DNA from: Sinohyriopsis cumingii
Lineage: Eukaryota > Mollusca > Bivalvia > Unionida > Unionidae
NCBI GenBank assembly: GCA_028554795.2
Contig: CM068827.1
Span: 144,225,751 to 144,289,750, forward strand
Length of the DNA: 64,000 nucleotides
Direction: 5' to 3'
Of this stretch, positions 1-64,000 are shown piece by piece. Made by a program: the position numbers and the translations under genes. Every line of letters starts with the position of its first letter. Positions within the stretch are counted from its first letter, which is position 1. Below the pieces are notes generated by a model. The model had not been told where the DNA came from. It made no database searches and saw nothing but the letters and a program-made list of their open reading frames with translations.

Positions 1-64
1 TAACCTGCTTCTGTTGTCATGATGTAAAACATTAAACCTGGCTGTGTTAATTCCTTCTAGAGAG

Positions 65-137
65 TCCATCCATCTTATAAGGCCATTTTCCTTCTGCAGA
101 AGGGGTGGCTTTATAAGAAATAGACCACTGTACAATG
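65..137. mobile_element. MITE-like palindromic fragment
   Basis: The pattern is CTTATAAGGCCA, then CTTCTGCAGAAGG, then GGCTTTATAAG, ending near 'CCACTGTA'. It is a degenerate palindrome of the form found in short TA-flanked MITEs. A related fragment lies at 15128-15217 and a terminus-like piece at about 3432-3455. Weak, by-eye similarity. Confidence 0.35.
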
Positions 138-609
138 AAATATGTCTGTAGAGAGCATTGAAAGACACATACAATGGTGTCCTTTGTAGAAAAGTGTCCT
201 TAGTTTCCATAATTTTGGTTTTTATTGATTTTTAGAGATAAATTACTGGCATTTTACTTTGATTCTGATTAATTTACACCCATTTATCACCCCCAACCCT
301 TTACCCTTGCACCAAATTTTTTTTTGGGTACTTTATTTTCTTAAACACTGATTCCGTAGAAGATAATTGCTTTCTGCAACTGTGAGATTGGAACAGTTCT
401 TCCCTGTAAACACTGAATAGACACAGTGTTGAGGTTGGCAAATCCTGCTGATTTCATTGTTTCTATGAGAAAAAAATGTATTAAAAAGAACAACAACAAG
501 AAAGAACTTTTTCACCTTAATCAAAAATGTTTTTAAAGGCAGTGAATATCATTAGAAAAATGTGTATATTATTAAATATGAAAAAATCAAACTATTTTAA
601 ACCTTTGTT

Positions 610-941
610 AACGTGTGTGCGTGTATGTGTGATTTGGATTTTTAACGTTGCTTTAACAATTTTTCAGACATATTGCTATGATATCTACAGTATGGCAGTT
701 TATAGTGATGTCTAGCACTGGGGCATCATGCTGCAGACACATACCATCATGCCCCTCCCAGTAACATTATCCAGACACCAGGTTGACCAGTCCTAACACT
801 ACCCTCTTAATACTGAGTACCAAGTGAGGCAGCTGCTAGTATCATTTTTATAAGTCTTTGGTATGACTTGGCTGGGGTTTGAACCTGTGACCTCCTGCAT
901 CAAACGTGGACACTCTAACCACACAGACCACCAGAGTAGTC
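610..941 (-). mobile_element. tRNA-derived SINE, family A
   Basis: On the minus strand a tRNA-like head has a box A region (GGTTAGAGTGTCC) and a box B (GGTTCAAACCCC), followed by a roughly 200-bp body and a tail rich in CA repeats. The body matches the copies at 31443-31779 and 34341-34663 throughout, including 'CAGCATGATGCCCCAGTGC' and 'GCTAGACATCACTATAAACT'-type stretches. No clear target-site duplication was found, which suggests an older copy. Confidence 0.8.
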
Positions 942-1202
942 AGTTTTAATTTTTGGAAAATAATCACTAAAACATTTCTGGATTTTTTTTCACAAATAAA
1001 CACCAAAAATGCAGAACATTAGGTATCCTTTATGCTGAGGCAAAAAACAGAAGTAAACTTATGAGAATGGCTTCAATAAATGTTGTATTTTAAAAGCAGG
1101 TTTCCTTAATACAGAGATGTATAATAACACAGGTTTAACTGTAACTGAATTTAAGTTTCTTACAATGCTTCTGTGACATTTTATTCACACAAATCAACTT
1201 AC

Positions 1203-61164
<59,962 letters not shown>

Positions 61165-61251
61165 CTGAAAAAAATTAAACTAATAGAAACATTCCAGCAA
61201 AAAGCTATATTCAGGAAAGAAATAAACTAAATATGATCAAGAGTACATTGG

Positions 61252-61390
61252 CAGTGGTTCCCTGACTCCTGTGGAGCCAAGGAGTCATTCCAAAGAAGTC
61301 TAGAAGTACAAAAATTTGCAAATGGGAGTCCAAAACTTTTTTAGGATGCTAAGAAGGGGTCCTCATGATCAAAAAGGTTGGGAACTACTG
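61252..61390. mobile_element. 139-bp hAT-like MITE
   Basis: Ends are CAGTGGTTCCCTGACTCC and, inward from the right, CAGTAGTTCCCAACCTTTTT, a common hAT MITE end type. Flanking 8-mers TACATTGG and TAGTATGG agree only partly. It lies 88 bp upstream of the exon at 61164. Confidence 0.75.
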
Positions 61391-62363
61391 TAGTATGGTA
61401 AAATTTATGAAATCATGACTCAAGAAAAAGCAAACTTTTAAGCCAAATAGGGGCAGCAACTCTGCCAAAGTCTGATGGAAAGAGAAAACGATTCTTGCAA
61501 TATTTTGGATTTAGTTCCATGATGTAAAAGATAATAATAAACTCATAAATGATTCATGTTCCTTTTTTACTTTGCATTTTTACAGCACAAAAAGGCATAT
61601 CTATCTATCCACACATAATAAAACTTTTGTTTATGTTCAAGGTATCACTATTCTAATTTAGCCAATCAGCTAAAACTGCATCCCATTGTTGTCCTTATGA
61701 AAATCACTAATATTTTTCTTTGAATTTCATGGAGATATATGGTTCATTGTGGAATATTACTTGTAGTCAACACAAAGCAACATTAAAATCTAACAGAAAA
61801 TAAAATATGCATTGATTTCAGCCTCTTGCCATTTTGTAGGATGTGATTCAGCCCATTCCTGAATGGTCTCTAAAATTCCAGTCATTTCATTGAAACACAT
61901 GTGAAAATATTTTAAAAAAATGCAACCATGCTGATTTTATGTATATGTGGTGTCCAAGTTAGCACTAAGATCAACCTTTGTGTTGATGATTACTTTAAAC
62001 TACTGCAAAGGATAACATTTAAAAATTAGAAAAGAAAAAACTGTATAATGAACTTAATAAGGAAAATGATGTCTTGAAAGTTTTGATTTAAATCATTTCT
62101 TCCCATATTAATGTTATTGACCTCAACTCTTCATGGAGAAAGCCTGCACTTGAATCTAATTCTGGATGTCAGTTCCTGAACTGTGCATTAATTCTGCAAA
62201 TACCATATATATCAACCCATGTTCAGAAGCATTGTTTTCTTTGCATGAAAGAAAAATCTATAAACATAATGAATATAAAACAGTTTGATTTGTTTATTAC
62301 ATGACTCATTAACTCAAACAATCACACAATTTATCAATTTTTTATATATATTCTTTTCTTTGC
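61391..62363. other. Intron upstream of the first visible exon
   Basis: No convincing exon. A minus-strand open stretch near 61805-61890 was considered and set aside. The rest is AT-rich with no repeat I recognise. Confidence 0.4.
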
Positions 62364-64000
62364 TTAGATCCAGTATTGCCTTCACTAACTGATGTTATTA
62401 ATACCTCTCTCTCATCTAAGGAATTCCCATCATTTGTCAAAACTGCCATTGTAAAGCCTCTGCTGAAGAAACCAAGACTCAACCATAATGATTTAAAGAA
62501 CTACCACCCAGTTTCTAATATCCCATTCATATAAAAAATCTTAGAAAAGGTTGTTCTATTCCAGCTTGTATCTCATCTGAATTCAAACAGTCTTTTTAGC
62601 AATGTACAATCTGCATATCGCCCTTGCCACAGTACTGAAACTACTCTTCTAAAAGTAGTTTAAATACATTCTCTCTGCTTTGGATGACAGAAAGATTACA
62701 GTCCTCACCCTCCTTGATTTGTCTGCAGCATTTGACACAATAGACCATGATATATTACTTCACCGTCTCCAGCATGTATTTGGCATTCATGATATAGCCT
62801 TACTGTGTGGTTCAAGTCCTACTTGATCAACAGGACACAAATTGTGTCTGCAAATGGAATACATTACAGCCCAGTAAATATATGTTGTGGAGTTCCACAG
62901 GGGTCTGTTCTTGGACCTGTTCTCTTCATTCTATACACTCAGCCACTCTCAAGTGTCATAGATGATCATCCAGTGTCTCAACAATTGTACATTGAACACC
63001 CAAATATACAAATCTAGCCACCCAACTGAAGCTGATGCTACCATCCAAGGTGTAGAGAGGTGCATTTCTGATGTGAAATCATGGATGACATGTAACAAGC
63101 TGCAGATGAATGATGATAAAACTGAGGCCATTCTGATCACAATGCAAAGACTTTCTCATTCACATCCTTTACCTCAAACAATAAATATGAGCAACAACAA
63201 CATTAAATTCAAACGGTCAGTATGAAACCTAGGTGTTACTCTGGACAGTACTTTCACACTGCACCAACATGTCATGAACATATGCAAGGCTGCATATCTA
63301 GAGCTGAGACGCATCAGCTCCATTGCAAATATCTTTCAGTTGATGCCACTAAAAAAGACTGGACTACTGTAACTCAATTCTGTCTGGTTCATCTCAATAT
63401 CTACTCCAGAAACTTCAGAAAGTTCAAAACACAGCTGCTCGGATCATGCTTAGAGTAACATGATCAGAGCACACCTCCCCGCTGCTCTGTACCCTACACT
63501 GGCTGTCTATTTGATTCAGAATCAAACACAAAATTTGTTCTCTGTGCTACGTTTCACTGATTGACTCCAGTCCAACATACCTATCCGACCTCACCCATGT
63601 GTACACACCAGCAAGATACTTATGCTCCTCTTCTGACAATCATATACTCATTATTCCCACTATGAAAACAAAGTCATATGGCCAACATTCTTTTGCATAC
63701 CAGGGCCCAGCAATGTGGAATGAATCGCCCACAGAACGTAGACATAAAGACATGGTGATCCCATTCAATTGTGCTCTTAAAACTCACTTATTTCAACTGC
63801 AAAAACAAACTTAAAGACCAAATAATGTTTCCTACCTTAAATATTTTCAGCATGCTTTTTTATGTTTTCTAATTTCATGGTGTTTGTTTTCTGTAATAAT
63901 GTCATTATATATAATTTTTTTTATATGTTATAGGTGTTGTCTAATGTTGTAAAACACTTAGAGCTTCTAAAGATAAGGCGCTATACAAAGTCCTCATGAT
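62364..64000 (+). mobile_element. L2-like LINE, 5'-truncated, reaching the window end
   Basis: Runs from the reverse transcriptase N-terminal part (VINTSLSSKEFPSFVKTAIV, then LKNYHPVSNIPF, then NVQSAYRPCHSTETTLLKV) through CGVPQGSVLGPVLFILYTQP to SYGQHSFAYQGPAMWNESP and the 3' end GGCGCTATACAAAGTCCTCA. It is about 95 percent like the minus-strand copy at 48665-49850 in overlapping stretches, by eye. Several stops and frame changes interrupt it, and the YADD position is lost (LYIEH). Inactive. Confidence 0.88.

Larger units (their letters stand above)
1..1202. other. Intron after the PARP exon, or 3' flank; no exon found
   Basis: The PARP exon ends in a canonical GTAAGT donor, so at least one more exon is expected to the left. 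I looked on the minus strand for the rest of the catalytic domain (HG motif, YGxGxYF-like stretch) and did not find it here. The stretch holds a SINE (610-941) and a MITE-like fragment near 65-137; the rest shows nothing I recognise. Confidence 0.6.

Noticed and set aside
1020-1056. Acceptor-like 'GTTTTTTGCCTCAG' on minus as the next PARP exon
   Set aside because: The frame required by the phase hits a stop within a few codons and shows no PARP motif.
61805-61890. Minus-strand open stretch encoding GILETIQEWAESHPTKWQEA as an upstream exon
   Set aside because: Reads like protein, but there is no good donor near its end, and the phase link to 61164 could not be shown. Worth a look with RNA-seq.

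Overview
The window is animal nuclear DNA: AT-rich, almost all intron, and packed with repeats. I infer a mollusc or close relative from the tRNA-derived SINEs with (CAA)n or (CA)n tails, old tandem arrays carrying a 'CAATAACTC' motif, DIRS-type retroelements, an L2-like LINE and pogo/Tigger transposons. Nothing in the sequence names the species.

One host gene explains nearly all convincing coding sequence. It lies on the minus strand and enters and leaves the window, so both ends are missing. I find 15 internal exons between 61164 and 1203 (2145 coding bases, about 715 residues). Their splice phases agree at all 14 junctions. In order the protein has one MIB/HERC2 domain (split over two exons), mind-bomb REP-type repeats, a short acidic linker, about seven ankyrin repeats that follow the MIB2 (mind bomb 2) ankyrin region exon by exon, and then the start of a PARP (ADP-ribosyltransferase) catalytic domain. 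Known MIB1 and MIB2 proteins carry RING fingers after the ankyrins; here the next exon, phase-matched, encodes PARP instead. The product therefore looks like a MIB2-like/PARP chimera, a possible undescribed link between Notch-ligand-type ubiquitin ligase scaffolds and ADP-ribosylation. The PARP catalytic residues lie beyond the left edge and cannot be judged.

Layout, left to right. 1-7.5 kb: PARP exon, last ankyrin exon, a TIR element with a SINE nested in it, and a retroelement scrap. 7.6-17.3 kb: two ankyrin exons, three minisatellites and an internally reduced Tigger copy. 17.8-29.4 kb: three ankyrin exons, a DIRS-type fossil, a 55-bp minisatellite and a hAT transposase scrap. 29.8-48.5 kb: ankyrin, linker and REP exons, SINEs, a hAT MITE, a second and a third DIRS-type fossil, and a 3-kb Tigger with transposase remains. 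48.6-64 kb: REP and MIB/HERC2 exons, two L2-like LINE copies in opposite orientation, several MITEs, and a 1.7-kb TIR element that splits an older tandem array.

Exons are 74-243 bp; introns run from about 0.5 to 9.8 kb. All mobile elements lie in introns of this gene or in the edge regions beyond its first and last exons in the window. I saw no second host gene, rRNA gene, functional-looking tRNA gene or CRISPR array.
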